Source: Celerinatantimonas sp046054165
GTDB lineage: Bacteria; Pseudomonadota; Gammaproteobacteria; Enterobacterales; Celerinatantimonadaceae
Assembly (NCBI RefSeq): GCF_046054165.1
Contig: NZ_JBFNXK010000019.1
Span: 1 to 64,000 of the forward strand
DNA: 64,000 nt
Reading direction: 5' to 3'
The translations under genes were made by a program, and so were the position numbers. Numbering within the stretch: position 1 is the first letter of the stretch; every line of letters begins with the position of its first letter. This document shows positions 26,210 through 35,895 of this stretch, one piece after another. A model generated the notes under the pieces. The model was not told the DNA's origin. It did no database searches and saw nothing but the letters and a program-made list of their open reading frames with translations.

Positions 26210-27033
26210 TCCAGTGGCGACCCGCGCTGTTTATGCTGCCGATGCTGATGTTACTGGCACTCTTTCAATTAGCCCCGCTGGTGTGGGTTTTAATTCATAG
26301 CCTGCTGGATGATGATGCTCAATTCTCCTGGATCCACTATCACGATATTCTTGCCTCTCCGTTTTACCGGCAAGCGTTTATGCATAGTCTCTGGATCTCG
26401 GTCTTCTCCAGCCTGATCGGTTTAATCATCGCAACCATCGGCTGTGCCTCGCTTCGACATACTCAAGGACGTTTGCGCCAGCTATTGCTCGCGTTTACCA
26501 ATATGACCAGCAATTTTGCCGGAGTTCCATTGGCTTTTGCTTTCATTATCATTCTTGGGTTCAATGGCATGATGACGTTGATCCTCCGCCGTATCGGTTG
26601 GATCGATGACTTTAATCTCTATTCCAGTCATGGCCTGATGCTGATCTACAGTTACTTTCAGATCCCGCTGGCCATTTTACTGCTCTATCCGGCATTTGAT
26701 GTTCTTAAAGATGAATGGGCTGAATCCGCCGGACTACTCGGAGCATCACGTAGTTACTACTGGCGAAAAATTGCGCTTCCGGTTCTGGCACCCGCGCTAC
26801 TTGGAACCTTCATCATTTTGTTAGCCAATGGCATGGGCGCTTACGCCACCGCTTATGCGCTAACCTCGGGGAACTACAATCTAGTCACGATTCGAATCGC
26901 CAGTTTAGTCTCCGGCGATCTCTATCTGGAACCTAATCTGGCAGCCTCGATGTCGGTGCTACTGGTCATACTGCTAACGCTGGTCGCCTGCATCAATCAA
27001 TGGCTACTGAAAAGGAGCTATCATGCCGAATAA
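26194..27033 (+). CDS. ABC importer permease 1
   Basis: 279 residues, six predicted helices, BPD-type inner-membrane component. The EAA loop reads EWAESAGLLGASRSYYWRKIALPVL near 165-190, the site that contacts the ATPase. The start overlaps the end of the phosphodiesterase gene by 16 bases, with AAGGAG upstream. Its own end overlaps permease 2 by 11 bases. Confidence 0.9.
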   Translation: MPRWIIQWRPALFMLPMLMLLALFQLAPLVWVLIHSLLDDDAQFSWIHYHDILASPFYRQAFMHSLWISVFSSLIGLIIATIGCASLRHTQGRLRQLLLAFTNMTSNFAGVPLAFAFIIILGFNGMMTLILRRIGWIDDFNLYSSHGLMLIYSYFQIPLAILLLYPAFDVLKDEWAESAGLLGASRSYYWRKIALPVLAPALLGTFIILLANGMGAYATAYALTSGNYNLVTIRIASLVSGDLYLEPNLAASMSVLLVILLTLVACINQWLLKRSYHAE

Positions 27034-27805
27034 ATTCACGTGGGGACTTTATCATCGGTTCGTGTTGATACTGATCGGATTCATATTACTGCTGCCTCTT
27101 TTAGCCACTGCGATCTATTCACTTTGCCAACAATGGGGAGCGACTATTTTACCTTCCGGATTTACCCTTTCGTGGTATCAACAGCTCTGGCAGGATCCGC
27201 GCTTTCTCATCGCATTGGGACACTCACTGCTGATTTGCCTGGGTACACTGATCATCAGTGCCGTATTGATTGTCCCTGCCGTGTTTGTGGTTTTTTATTA
27301 CTATCCCAAACTCAACACCCTGATGACCGTTTTTACGCTGCTTCCTTTTGCCATTCCTCCGGTGGTTTCATCCGTCGGCCTGCTCCAATTGTACGCGGAC
27401 GGCCCCTTACCCATCACCGGGACTCCATGGGTTTTAATCGGATGCTATTTCACCATTGCCTTACCTTTTATCTATCACGCTGTCCGTAATAATCTGCGGG
27501 CGTTAGATCTACACTCTCTCATGGATGCCGCCCAGTTGCTGGGCGCCAATAGCATTCAAGCATTCATTAAAGTTATTTTACCGAATATTCGTAAAGGTTT
27601 ATTGTCATCGCTATTTTTGTCGTTCTCTTTTTTAATCGGGGAATTTGTTTTTGCCAACCTTCTGGTCGGAACCCGTTATGAAACGCTGCAGGTTTATCTG
27701 TACAACATGCGCCAAACCAGTGGTCACTTTACTTCAGCGCTGGTGATCTCTTATTTTACCATTGTGTTGCTGCTCACCTTAGCCGCGACCCGTTTTAACC
27801 GTTAG
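27023..27805 (+). CDS. ABC importer permease 2
   Basis: 260 residues, BPD-type inner-membrane component with about six helices. The EAA loop is SLMDAAQLLGANSIQAFIKVILPNI (about 168-192). AAAGGAG precedes the ATG inside the end of permease 1. Together the two permeases form the heterodimeric channel served by the ATPase that starts 9 bases after this gene. Confidence 0.9.
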   Translation: MPNKFTWGLYHRFVLILIGFILLLPLLATAIYSLCQQWGATILPSGFTLSWYQQLWQDPRFLIALGHSLLICLGTLIISAVLIVPAVFVVFYYYPKLNTLMTVFTLLPFAIPPVVSSVGLLQLYADGPLPITGTPWVLIGCYFTIALPFIYHAVRNNLRALDLHSLMDAAQLLGANSIQAFIKVILPNIRKGLLSSLFLSFSFLIGEFVFANLLVGTRYETLQVYLYNMRQTSGHFTSALVISYFTIVLLLTLAATRFNR

Positions 27806-27814
27806 GGCTATCTG

Positions 27815-28834
27815 ATGCATCCTGTTTCTATTTGCCATTTAAAGAAAAGCTTCGCTGATAAAATCGTATTCAACGATATCAATCTGACCATTGACGAAGG
27901 TGAATTTTTGACGCTACTAGGTCCTTCCGGATGTGGTAAATCGACCCTGCTGCGATCACTGGCCGGATTAACCTCTATTGATAGCGGTGAAATTTACATT
28001 GGTGATCAACCGATTACCCATATGCCGGTTCAAAAACGAGGCATTGGGATGGTCTTTCAAAGCTATGCTTTGTTTCCGAACCTTAACGTATTTGACAACA
28101 TCGCTTTCGGACTCAAGCTTCAGGGGCTCGACAGTCAAACCATCCGCACTCAGGTCCAAGAAATTCTGGAGCTGGTCGAATTAACCGACTTTCAAAACCA
28201 ATTTCCGAAAGAGCTTTCCGGTGGCCAACAGCAACGTGTGGCTCTCGCGCGTTCACTGGTCGTGCGCCCCAAAGTTCTGCTTTTGGATGAACCTTTGTCG
28301 GCACTGGATGCCCGGATCCGCAAACATCTGCGCGAGCAAATCAGGGCAATTCAGCAGGAACTGAAATTGACCACCATCTTTGTGACTCATGATCAGGAAG
28401 AAGCTCTCACCCTGTCGGATCGCATTGCACTGATGCATCAAGGCGAAATTATTCAGTGTGATGCGCCAGAACAGCTTTATCTCGATCCGATCAATCAATT
28501 CGCCGCCAGTTTCATGGGGCAATATAATTTGCTGGATCCTCAACAGGCATCGCAATTAACCGGTCAGAACTACCCAGGTGTGGTCGCCATTCGCCCTGAA
28601 TCAATCTATTTTGAAGAGTCTGGTCGGACCTATCCGGATCATTTTACGACGCCACTGAAAGCTTCAGTTCTCAATCATCAGCTATTAGGTTCCGTGATCC
28701 GCTACCAGGTCAACTGTCACCAGACCCAGCTCACGGTCGATCTACTGAACCGACGAGCCGAACGGCTGTATGCACCGGGAACATATGTGAATCTTCGGAT
28801 TGATTGTTCGACAATCCGGGCCCTAAAAGCGTGA
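27815..28834 (+). CDS. ABC importer ATPase (PotA/FbpC/PhnT-like) with TOBE domain
   Basis: 339 residues. Walker A GPSGCGKST near residue 38, Q-loop VFQSYALFPN, signature LSGGQQQRVALAR near 134, Walker B VLLLDEPLSALD, H-loop VTHDQEE. C-terminal TOBE-type regulatory region about 240-335 (VVAIRPESIYFEE, LGSVIRYQV). Subfamily members import polyamines, iron or 2-aminoethylphosphonate. The operon enzymes favour a phospho-compound. Confidence 0.92.
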   Translation: MHPVSICHLKKSFADKIVFNDINLTIDEGEFLTLLGPSGCGKSTLLRSLAGLTSIDSGEIYIGDQPITHMPVQKRGIGMVFQSYALFPNLNVFDNIAFGLKLQGLDSQTIRTQVQEILELVELTDFQNQFPKELSGGQQQRVALARSLVVRPKVLLLDEPLSALDARIRKHLREQIRAIQQELKLTTIFVTHDQEEALTLSDRIALMHQGEIIQCDAPEQLYLDPINQFAASFMGQYNLLDPQQASQLTGQNYPGVVAIRPESIYFEESGRTYPDHFTTPLKASVLNHQLLGSVIRYQVNCHQTQLTVDLLNRRAERLYAPGTYVNLRIDCSTIRALKA

Positions 28835-28889
28835 TTTTACAGACGATTGATGATAAAAATGCAGTTCTTATCAGGAAGACAACTTTATT

Positions 28890-29570
28890 ATGCCTACTAA
28901 TTCATTAACAATTTTTGACTTGGATGACACCCTGCTCAATGGCGACACCATGGCCTTATGGCATCGTTACATTGTCAAACAACAGCTTGTTGATCATTCG
29001 GACCAGTTTTTAGCTCAAGATCGGGAATACGAAGCGGCCTATCGCAATGGCACTCTGGATATGCAAGCTTATCTTAATTTCAGTTTAGAGCCACTGCAAT
29101 CATATGCTGCCGAGCAAGTCGACCAGATGGTGCAGGAATTTATTCAGCAAACCATTACACCGTTGCTCTATCCTCAGGCATTTAAGTTAATGGCAGAGCT
29201 ACGGCAGAAGCATCACCAATTGCTGGTGATTTCAGCAACGGTCGATTTTATTGTCAGACCTGTGGCCAAACTGTTCGATATTCAGGATGTCTTGGCAATC
29301 AATGTCGCTCGCCAACATGGCCGCTATACACCTCAGATTATCGGCACGCCGTCTTTTCGGGAAGGAAAGATCATTCGCTTGCAACAATGGCTAACCCAAC
29401 AATCGGAACAGCCGGAGGATCTGCATTTTTACTCAGATTCCATCAATGATCTACCGTTATTGGAACAGGTCGACCATCCTTATGTCGTCAATCCGTGTCA
29501 ACCTCTAGCTGATATCGCCAATAAACGGGGATGGCCCGTTCTGGAATGGCAACTCGGAAACGCTGAATAA
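28890..29570 (+). CDS. HAD-IB phosphatase (SerB-like fold)
   Basis: 226 residues. Motif I IFDLDDTLLNGDT (about 8-20; nucleophile and acid Asp), motif II LLVISATVD near 112, Lys motif III in REGKIIRL, motif IV YSDSINDLPLL. Cytosolic phosphomonoesterase. It follows the ATPase by 56 bases and probably belongs to the same transcript, where it could dephosphorylate the product of the phosphodiesterase; this is inferred. It could equally be an independent housekeeping HAD enzyme. Confidence 0.85.
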   Translation: MPTNSLTIFDLDDTLLNGDTMALWHRYIVKQQLVDHSDQFLAQDREYEAAYRNGTLDMQAYLNFSLEPLQSYAAEQVDQMVQEFIQQTITPLLYPQAFKLMAELRQKHHQLLVISATVDFIVRPVAKLFDIQDVLAINVARQHGRYTPQIIGTPSFREGKIIRLQQWLTQQSEQPEDLHFYSDSINDLPLLEQVDHPYVVNPCQPLADIANKRGWPVLEWQLGNAE

Positions 29571-29633
29571 ATTCCTGTGCTCTTATGGGCTTTCCATCGC
29601 CCGATTTGATAAGAGCGAGCCGTGAGCCAAAGT

Positions 29634-29664
29634 GGTGGTTTAATCTAAACCCGATTAAACCACC
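29634..29664. terminator. Bidirectional terminator hairpin
   Basis: GGTGGTTTAATC and GATTAAACCACC form a 12-bp stem with a 7-base loop between the convergent HAD and MFS genes. Confidence 0.75.
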
Positions 29665-29687
29665 CACGTTCGACGATTCTACGCTGA

Positions 29688-30902
29688 TTATCCTTCTACA
29701 GCTGGTGCATTTTGATCCATTTTCGCAACTCTGGGTTCGCGAGCGAAGATTAAAACAATCACACACGCAAATATCGCTAAAAAGCCATAGCCTAAGGCAA
29801 CGTGGAACAGATCCATATAATGAGACATCTGACCCGCAATGAAATTCGGAACAGCGGCTCCCGTGTACGACGTTGCATAGATTAAGGATAACACGCCGGT
29901 ACGTTCTTTGGTCGAAACCCCAACTAACAACGAACCGACACTCCCGGTGAGTACAATCCCCTGAGCGATCCCGGCCAAGACACTGGCGATTAAAAAGTAA
30001 CTAATGGTCGATGATTTAATCGATGCAAGGACTCCGATTAAAAACAATACGAATAACACCATCCCCACCCGCTGGGCTTTGGCAGGTGTCAGCCGTGCTG
30101 ACAGAGGCCCACCGAGTGCGCTCGGAAGCATATATGAAGAGAACACGATGGCGCCGGTCAGCGTGCTACTCGAACCAAGCGCTCCCGCAGAGATAGTTGG
30201 ACCATAGGCCTGAAAAAAGCCACCCACCGCCCATGTGGCAACAAATGTACACGCCGCAATCGGATACACTCGCCGATCTTTAGGCATTGAAAACCGAGGG
30301 CGAAGAGACGCCAGAAGCCCCGGAGCGCGCCGAACGGTTTCTTTGCTAAAAGCAATCAGTAAGCCGCAAATGACCAACCCAAACATCACCACGATATAAC
30401 AGATAATTCTGGGGTATGCCCCGTATTCGACCTGAGCTCCGGAAGCAATAGCACCTAAAGTCAAACCGACCATGGGCGTATTGCTGACAATAGCGGCCGG
30501 AAGCCAAGAGGGTAACGAGACCGCATTATCAATAATAAAAGCGGTCATGGTGCTAGAGGCCAGACCACAGGCGAGCCCCAATAGAAACCGCCCGAGGATC
30601 AAAGGCATCGCGCCATTCACATTAAGCAAAATGATGTCGGCGACAATACACAATAAGAAAACAAGAAAAATAACGGGTTTTCTTCCCAAATGATTGGAGA
30701 TTCGCCCAAAGATCAGCAGCGCCGTAACCGCTCCGACAAAATACACAACAGCCGTCAACGCTAGATCATTATAACTTAACCCCTCAGAACGACGATAAAT
30801 CTCGTAAAGAGGGATCGGAGTCGCCGAAGCCGCAAATGTCATCAATAGTGACAATGTTGAGGCCCAAAACCCCATATTTTTGTTTACATTTTTCATCATC
30901 AT
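29688..30902 (-). CDS. MFS transporter
   Basis: 404 residues, 12 predicted helices. Motif A is ISNHLGRKPVIF near 67-78, and RFLLGLACGLASSTMTAF is the helix-4 region. Drug/sugar efflux type; the substrate is not apparent. Three consecutive Met codons near the start (MMMKNVNKN) leave the exact start open. Monocistronic and convergent with the HAD gene. A copy of the CTGTTGATCTTTC repeat lies about 30 bases upstream of the start. Confidence 0.85.
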   Translation of the reverse strand: MMMKNVNKNMGFWASTLSLLMTFAASATPIPLYEIYRRSEGLSYNDLALTAVVYFVGAVTALLIFGRISNHLGRKPVIFLVFLLCIVADIILLNVNGAMPLILGRFLLGLACGLASSTMTAFIIDNAVSLPSWLPAAIVSNTPMVGLTLGAIASGAQVEYGAYPRIICYIVVMFGLVICGLLIAFSKETVRRAPGLLASLRPRFSMPKDRRVYPIAACTFVATWAVGGFFQAYGPTISAGALGSSSTLTGAIVFSSYMLPSALGGPLSARLTPAKAQRVGMVLFVLFLIGVLASIKSSTISYFLIASVLAGIAQGIVLTGSVGSLLVGVSTKERTGVLSLIYATSYTGAAVPNFIAGQMSHYMDLFHVALGYGFLAIFACVIVLIFAREPRVAKMDQNAPAVEG

Positions 30903-31272
30903 TCTCTAAATTTCGGAGACTATATCCTTTAAGGACTGTTGATCTTTCCGGGGTGAATTTTGTGCAAATAAAACGCCTTAAACGTTATATCCTTTGAGGT
31001 TTGACTCATGAATGCTCATCGAATATATGCTATTTAAGACGCATTTAAATTAAATCTAATGAACTATCAGTAGATTAATAAATCAGTACTTCATTATTTA
31101 TTCGTCGACCAAGTTAAAAATAAAAATGATATCCAAATTCTATTTATCACTCACAATTGAGAACAGATGAATACAGTCAAAACAACCCTAAATAAATATA
31201 ATTAAGCTATTCAAACTAATTTGAATGTTATTTCATCTGTACTCTCAAAACTTCTAAATATATGGAGTCTAA
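30903..31272. other. Intergenic gap holding one copy of the dispersed repeat
   Basis: 370 AT-rich bases between the MFS start and the alcohol dehydrogenase stop. AAGGACTGTTGATCTTTC at 30931-30948 matches the start of the repeat seen at 58451 and 11445. No other gene or RNA was recognised. Confidence 0.4.
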
Positions 31273-32421
31273 TTAAAGTGCTTTTGTTAGTATTTCTTTA
31301 ATAATATCTTTGGTGTAAATATGCTCTAGGGCGAAAAACGGCGCATTACCAAGTGCTTTTTCGACAATATCATCGATATCTGACGCTTTGATGTTCACTT
31401 GAGAAAGACGTGTTGGGGTCCCTATTTGGTTAAACCAATTTTCCAGTGCGCTAATGCCTTCTTCAGCACTCACTTTACCAAAAATCTTAGCGGCAAAGCG
31501 CTCAAATTGAGTTCTGTTTTGAGAACAATACCATCTCATCCATGACGGCATCACAATGGATAATCCGGCACCATGAGGCACATGATGTATTCCCGCAATA
31601 GCCATTTCTATCATATGGTTTGGCAAAGAGATCCCTGCCGTTCCGGGCATGGTTGATCCATTCAACGCTTGAGTCGCCGCCCACGCAAATTCGGCTCGGG
31701 CATTGTAATCATTAGGATCGTTTAACAAAACTTCCGTCGTTTCAATCACTGTTCTGATATTGGTTTCAACATAAGAAGCTGTGATATTTGGATAATATGA
31801 TGCGGTGAAATATCCTTCAATTGAATGTGCAATCACATCAGAGGCTGAATAAACAAGATAATCTCGGGTAACCGTTTTTTGCAGATCTGGATTGATGATC
31901 GACACTTTGGGATATAAACAAGGATCTTTAATCAAGAATTTTTCACTGGTTTTTTCATTGGTTACCGCCGCACCACAGTTCATTTCACTGCCGGTTGCCG
32001 CTAAGGTCATGACCGTAAATACCGGTAGCGCCGTACTAAATGATGCTTTCGGATTAAACAAATCCCATACATCGCCATCGTATACTACGCCGGCTGCAAT
32101 GATTTTAGCGCTATCGGCCACTGAACCGCCACCCACACCTAAGATAGCATCGACCTTATGCTCCCGAGCGACCTCAATCCCTTCATAAATTTTAGATAAA
32201 ACCGGGCTGCTAATCACGCCCCCCAAAGCCACGAATTCAATATTTTTTTCTTTAAGACTATGGGTCACTGCATCAAATAATCCATTATTTTTAATACGTT
32301 CACTTCCATAGAGTAATAGAACTTTTTGAATGCCTGCGTCAGCAACATATGTCCCGATCGTCCCTTCGGTATCATGTCCAAACACGAGTCTGGTCGGATT
32401 GTAAGATATAAAATTCTTCAT
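31273..32421 (-). CDS. Iron-containing alcohol dehydrogenase
   Basis: 382 residues, group III Fe-ADH (butanol dehydrogenase/YqhD-like). NAD(P)-binding GVGGGSVADSAK near 95-106; metal ligands are expected in SASDVIAHSIEGYF and in PNHMIEMAIAGIHHVPHGAG, the family signature. Reduces or oxidises small aldehydes/alcohols in the cytosol; the substrate is unassigned. GGAGGAAT lies just upstream of the ATG. Monocistronic. Confidence 0.92.
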   Translation of the reverse strand: MKNFISYNPTRLVFGHDTEGTIGTYVADAGIQKVLLLYGSERIKNNGLFDAVTHSLKEKNIEFVALGGVISSPVLSKIYEGIEVAREHKVDAILGVGGGSVADSAKIIAAGVVYDGDVWDLFNPKASFSTALPVFTVMTLAATGSEMNCGAAVTNEKTSEKFLIKDPCLYPKVSIINPDLQKTVTRDYLVYSASDVIAHSIEGYFTASYYPNITASYVETNIRTVIETTEVLLNDPNDYNARAEFAWAATQALNGSTMPGTAGISLPNHMIEMAIAGIHHVPHGAGLSIVMPSWMRWYCSQNRTQFERFAAKIFGKVSAEEGISALENWFNQIGTPTRLSQVNIKASDIDDIVEKALGNAPFFALEHIYTKDIIKEILTKAL

Positions 32422-32798
32422 AATTATTCCTCCACGATTGAACCTATAGAATAATTTTACTGCTAAAGCGAACCGTCACAGTTGAACAATGATCTGAGAT
32501 GTTTGCCTAATCCACTCACGGCTGACCCAGCCCTGATTAATAATTTTTTCTTCTGACAATACGACAGCATTTGATTTTTTGATGTGTAGTATTTAAGTCA
32601 GTATCAAGCTTTATGTATGTGGATTATTTTCATCAGTGTTTCATTTTCTATGACTTTATTAAAAATGAAAATAATGATGCGAGTCATCTTCATCACAAAG
32701 CTCTTTTATGAAATGGATTTAGTTTAACGGCAGCCTTGAACCATAGAATTGAATAGTTCTCTATTTATAAAAATCAATCAAATTCAAATAGTTATATA
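32422..32798. other. AT-rich intergenic gap
   Basis: 377 bases between the alcohol dehydrogenase start and the stop of the small ATPase. It presumably contains the dehydrogenase promoter. Nothing else is recognisable. Confidence 0.4.
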
Positions 32799-33347
32799 TT
32801 ATTTATTTAAAAAATGTAACATGAATTGGACTCGCTCACCTACAGACACCTTCGGAACTTCAATCAATCGGTAGCCAAATTGGTTATACGCTTTAACCAT
32901 TTCTTGATACGTAGCAACCGCCTCGTCGAAATTCTGCTTGCGCTCTTGATCGTTGATAAAAATGGATGCCCAAGGGGGAAAAATAAATACATTCTGACAA
33001 TATTTTTGAGTATGACAATATGTGTGCAAAGATTTCGAAATGGGTAAGCACTCGAGCTTACTATATCCATAAACATCAATGAGGCTTCGGTCAAAGAAAA
33101 CAAGTTCTTTTGACTTAACATAAGCTTGATAATGAGCAAGTTCTTCTCGCATCATTTCGTCACGAAACGCGACCTTATCATCCCAAGGCAGGGCATGCCC
33201 TCGACAAGCAACTTGCTGCTGGATGATACGACGACCGGTTTCCGGAACAGACAAGTAGCCAAGCCTATTTAATCGATGGATAACCGACGTTTTGCCCGTT
33301 CCGGGCCCTCCGGTCAAAATAATCAAATGATTCAAAGGAACCTCCAA
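32799..33347 (-). CDS. Small P-loop ATPase (AAA_28 / NadR-kinase-like)
   Basis: 182 residues. Walker A ILTGGPGTGKTSVI near 10-23, GYLSVPETGRRIIQQQ and VFFDRSLIDVYGYSKL (Walker B-like, Asp-Arg) near 83-98, and the family tail YNQFGYRLIEVPK. This compact family is annotated as predicted ATPase; some resemble nucleoside or nicotinamide-riboside kinases. The substrate is unknown. It stands alone between two AT-rich gaps, a possible sign of acquisition. Confidence 0.8.
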   Translation of the reverse strand: MEVPLNHLIILTGGPGTGKTSVIHRLNRLGYLSVPETGRRIIQQQVACRGHALPWDDKVAFRDEMMREELAHYQAYVKSKELVFFDRSLIDVYGYSKLECLPISKSLHTYCHTQKYCQNVFIFPPWASIFINDQERKQNFDEAVATYQEMVKAYNQFGYRLIEVPKVSVGERVQFMLHFLNK

Positions 33348-33714
33348 TAGGGATGATTATAAATATTGTTAATGATGTTCGAGTCACGACTAACGGATAG
33401 CCAATCACAGACCATGCAAAATGGGAAAGTAGGACGCTTTATATGCTGGTTTGATTAAATGAATGTTTAAAAATAATCGAAAGGTCATACCCTGATATGT
33501 CAGAGTTACATCCAGAAAGGTGAGCGATAAAATGCTCTTATTGAGCCGAGAATTAGACGTTAGGGTTAAACATCTAATCTAAGGGGGAACATTCCCATTC
33601 TACCGTAGTTGAAAAGCGGTTACCAGCTTGGCACACTGTACGATTCAGCCACTTCATCCAAATATGACCGAATCGAATACAACCATACTATGTCCAATAT
33701 TATGCATCACTGCA
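33348..33714. other. Intergenic gap, nothing recognised
   Basis: 367 bases between the small ATPase start and the modF stop. Only short frames without ribosome-binding sites and no strong hairpin were seen. Confidence 0.4.
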
Positions 33715-35166
33715 CTACTGCACATTCCGAGAGATTTGTGGCGTATAACTAGCACTTCCGGCTTTGACAAAATCAACAAAATTACAGATCCCGGAAATAG
33801 CTTCATCATCATGATGAGACACATAAACCATCTGCGTTAATTGTTGTTGTGCAATCAGTGATAACGCTTGCAAGACTAGTTTACGGTTAAAATAATCCAG
33901 CCCCTGACAAGGTTCATCGAGCAAGAGTAACAATGGATGTTTAATCAACGCCCGGGCGATCAACAATAACCGTTGCTGACCATAGCTTAATTCACGGAAC
34001 CCTTTTTTTGCCAGATGTTCCATTTTTAACAAACTCAGCCAGGCCAGTGCTTGTTCTTTTTCCTCATAACTCGGCTGCTGATACAAACCGATGGAATCAT
34101 AAAATCCGGAGATCACAACATTCAATGCGCTGGTATTGACCCGATACTGTAAATGCAGGGCAGACGAAACCATGCCGATACGCTGCTTGACCTGCCAGAT
34201 ACTTTCCCCACTCCCGCGACGCGTCCCAAATAATTCAATCTGATTACTATAACATTGAGGATGATCGCCAAAGATTAAATTGAGTAGGGTACTTTTGCCA
34301 CAGCCATTGGGCCCACGGACCTGCCAATGTTCACCGGCATGAATTTGCCAGTCAAGATCCTGAAAGATCACGCCGTCATGATACGCAACTTTTCCGGACT
34401 GAATCGCAAATAGCGGATCAAAATTCTGAAAATCAGGCGTGCCAGCCGATAGAGTTGCCACGACCGCCGAAGAAACCTCCGAAGCCATGGCTAGCCATTG
34501 CTGACGCAGCGGATGGCTAAGCCACTGTTCACGTTCAAAACTGCTATGGAACTGCCCGTCATCAAATAAGGCAATTTGGCTAAAACAAGCCGGTAGCTCC
34601 TGATCACGACTAGTAATCATCAGCAATTGATAATGCTGACTTAATTTGTCGAGAAGTTGGCCAAGCTGCTGCTGGAACTGCTTATCCAATCCGGCATAGG
34701 GTTCATCTAAAACCAGCAGTTCAGGATCCTGTAAAATGGCTCGAGCCAGCATCAGACGTCGGGTTTCCCCGGTCGATAACATAAAAAAGCCACGAGAGCG
34801 AAGATGCGTTAAACCACAATCGGCCATCACCTGTTCGATCCGCTCCGGATCCAAGCACACTTCAGTCAGTAACTCTTCCACTGAAGACCCCGGATCAACT
34901 TCATTGGTCAAATCAGTTTCATCATTGGCTTTTTCACGTTCTAACAAGCGCTGCTGTACACTTAATGACACGACACCGACACATCCGGGAACTCCTTTCA
35001 GAGTCCCATTAACCAACTCTGCTTCGTCACACAGATAGTCAGCTAATAAAGATGGAGAGTTATCTCCGGCAATAATACAGGTGTGTTGCCCTGAAGCGAT
35101 TTGCCAGGATTTAATAAAACAACTTTGTTGGTCTTTTTGGAATTGGCACTGCTCAAATTCAATCAT
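33715..35166 (-). CDS. modF: ModF-like double ABC ATPase with degenerate first Walker A
   Basis: 483 residues, two ABC domains, same layout as E. coli ModF (PhrA). NBD2 is complete: GPNGCGKSTLLN near 290, GTRRGSGESIWQVKQRIG, LSYGQQRLLLIARAL, LLLLLDEPCQGLD. NBD1 keeps the signature STGETRRLMLARA and Walker B LLVLDEPYAGLD, but its Walker A position reads AGDNSPSLLADYL, without GKS/T. No modABC is nearby. Its molecular role is not well defined in the family. It lies next to the tRNA block. Confidence 0.85.
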   Translation of the reverse strand: MIEFEQCQFQKDQQSCFIKSWQIASGQHTCIIAGDNSPSLLADYLCDEAELVNGTLKGVPGCVGVVSLSVQQRLLEREKANDETDLTNEVDPGSSVEELLTEVCLDPERIEQVMADCGLTHLRSRGFFMLSTGETRRLMLARAILQDPELLVLDEPYAGLDKQFQQQLGQLLDKLSQHYQLLMITSRDQELPACFSQIALFDDGQFHSSFEREQWLSHPLRQQWLAMASEVSSAVVATLSAGTPDFQNFDPLFAIQSGKVAYHDGVIFQDLDWQIHAGEHWQVRGPNGCGKSTLLNLIFGDHPQCYSNQIELFGTRRGSGESIWQVKQRIGMVSSALHLQYRVNTSALNVVISGFYDSIGLYQQPSYEEKEQALAWLSLLKMEHLAKKGFRELSYGQQRLLLIARALIKHPLLLLLDEPCQGLDYFNRKLVLQALSLIAQQQLTQMVYVSHHDDEAISGICNFVDFVKAGSASYTPQISRNVQ

Positions 35167-35275
35167 GATTCTATCAACCTCCTTGATAGCTCCATGCTAA
35201 CGGATCTTTTAAAAATTGCGACTAGGATCGCAATAAGAATTGAATCAGAATAATTATTCAAAGAGATAAACGACG

Positions 35276-35302
35276 AAAGCCCGCTTAAAATAAGCGGGCT
35301 TT
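35276..35302 (-). terminator. Terminator of tRNA unit 1
   Basis: AAAGCCCGCTTA/TAAGCGGGCTTT stem with a 3-base loop, on the 3' side of tRNA-Asn and read on the minus strand. Confidence 0.85.
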
Positions 35303-35309
35303 CTGAATG

Positions 35310-35385
35310 TGGCTCCTCCTGCTGGGCTCGAACCAGCGACCTGCGGATTAACAGTCCGTCGCTCTACCAACTGAGCTAAGGAGGA
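35310..35385 (-). tRNA. tRNA-Asn (GTT), copy 1
   Basis: 76 nt including encoded CCA. Acceptor TCCTCCT/AGGAGGA, D-loop AGCTCAGTTGGTAGAGC, anticodon GTT in ACTGTTAAT, T-arm GGTTCGAGCC. Four bases downstream of tRNA-Phe on the same transcript. Confidence 0.97.
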
Positions 35386-35389
35386 ATTG

Positions 35390-35465
35390 TGGTGCCCAGA
35401 GGCGGAATCGAACCACCGACACGAGGATTTTCAATCCTCTGCTCTACCGACTGAGCTATCTGGGC
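35390..35465 (-). tRNA. tRNA-Phe (GAA), copy 1
   Basis: 76 nt including encoded CCA. Acceptor GCCCAGA/TCTGGGC, anticodon GAA in TTGAAAAT, T-arm GGTTCGATTCC. First gene of the two-tRNA transcript. Confidence 0.97.
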
Positions 35466-35470
35466 AACGG

Positions 35471-35891
35471 CGGCTATTAAACGTTTTCGCCGGAGGGAAA
35501 TCAAGTAATTTTTTTAAAAAAATGACTAACCGCGCATTTTAACGTCAATCCGATGTTTTTATAATCGCAGATGACTCAAATCAAGCCATATAGGCTATAT
35601 GACTGTGCTTTTTTCCCCTCAAAATAACCGCCCACACATTGCTCATCCGTTATAACTATTAATTTTTTCTTCCTTCGGCGATTTTCATAAGAAAAAGAGC
35701 AAACGGATCAAATTCACTTTAGATGATTAGGGTCTGGATAATTTTAGACAAGATAGCGATATATCGATTTAATTAGATTCAACGAGTCCGCATGTAAACG
35801 TGATAAACACCATGCCAACACATCAATCATACAACCAAATTTGACAAGGACTTCAAATATCTTTTAAAAGCACGAACGCATGTTCTGAAAC
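35471..35891. other. Spacer between the two tRNA units
   Basis: About 420 bases that are not duplicated. They should hold the promoter of copy 1, since a terminator closes copy 2 upstream. No reading frame was recognised. Confidence 0.5.
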
Positions 35892-35895
35892 GACG

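Larger units (their letters stand above)
35272..35470 (-). repeat. tRNA-Phe/tRNA-Asn/terminator unit, copy 1
   Basis: About 199 bases, essentially identical to 35892-36090, including both tRNAs, the spacer and the terminator (loop T versus C is the only difference noted). Confidence 0.9.

Noticed and set aside
35471..35891. The possibility that the tRNA duplication marks an integrated element using tRNA as attachment site.
   Set aside because: The whole two-tRNA unit with terminator is repeated, the intervening 420 bases carry no integrase or cargo, and the copies include complete tRNAs, so simple duplication fits better.
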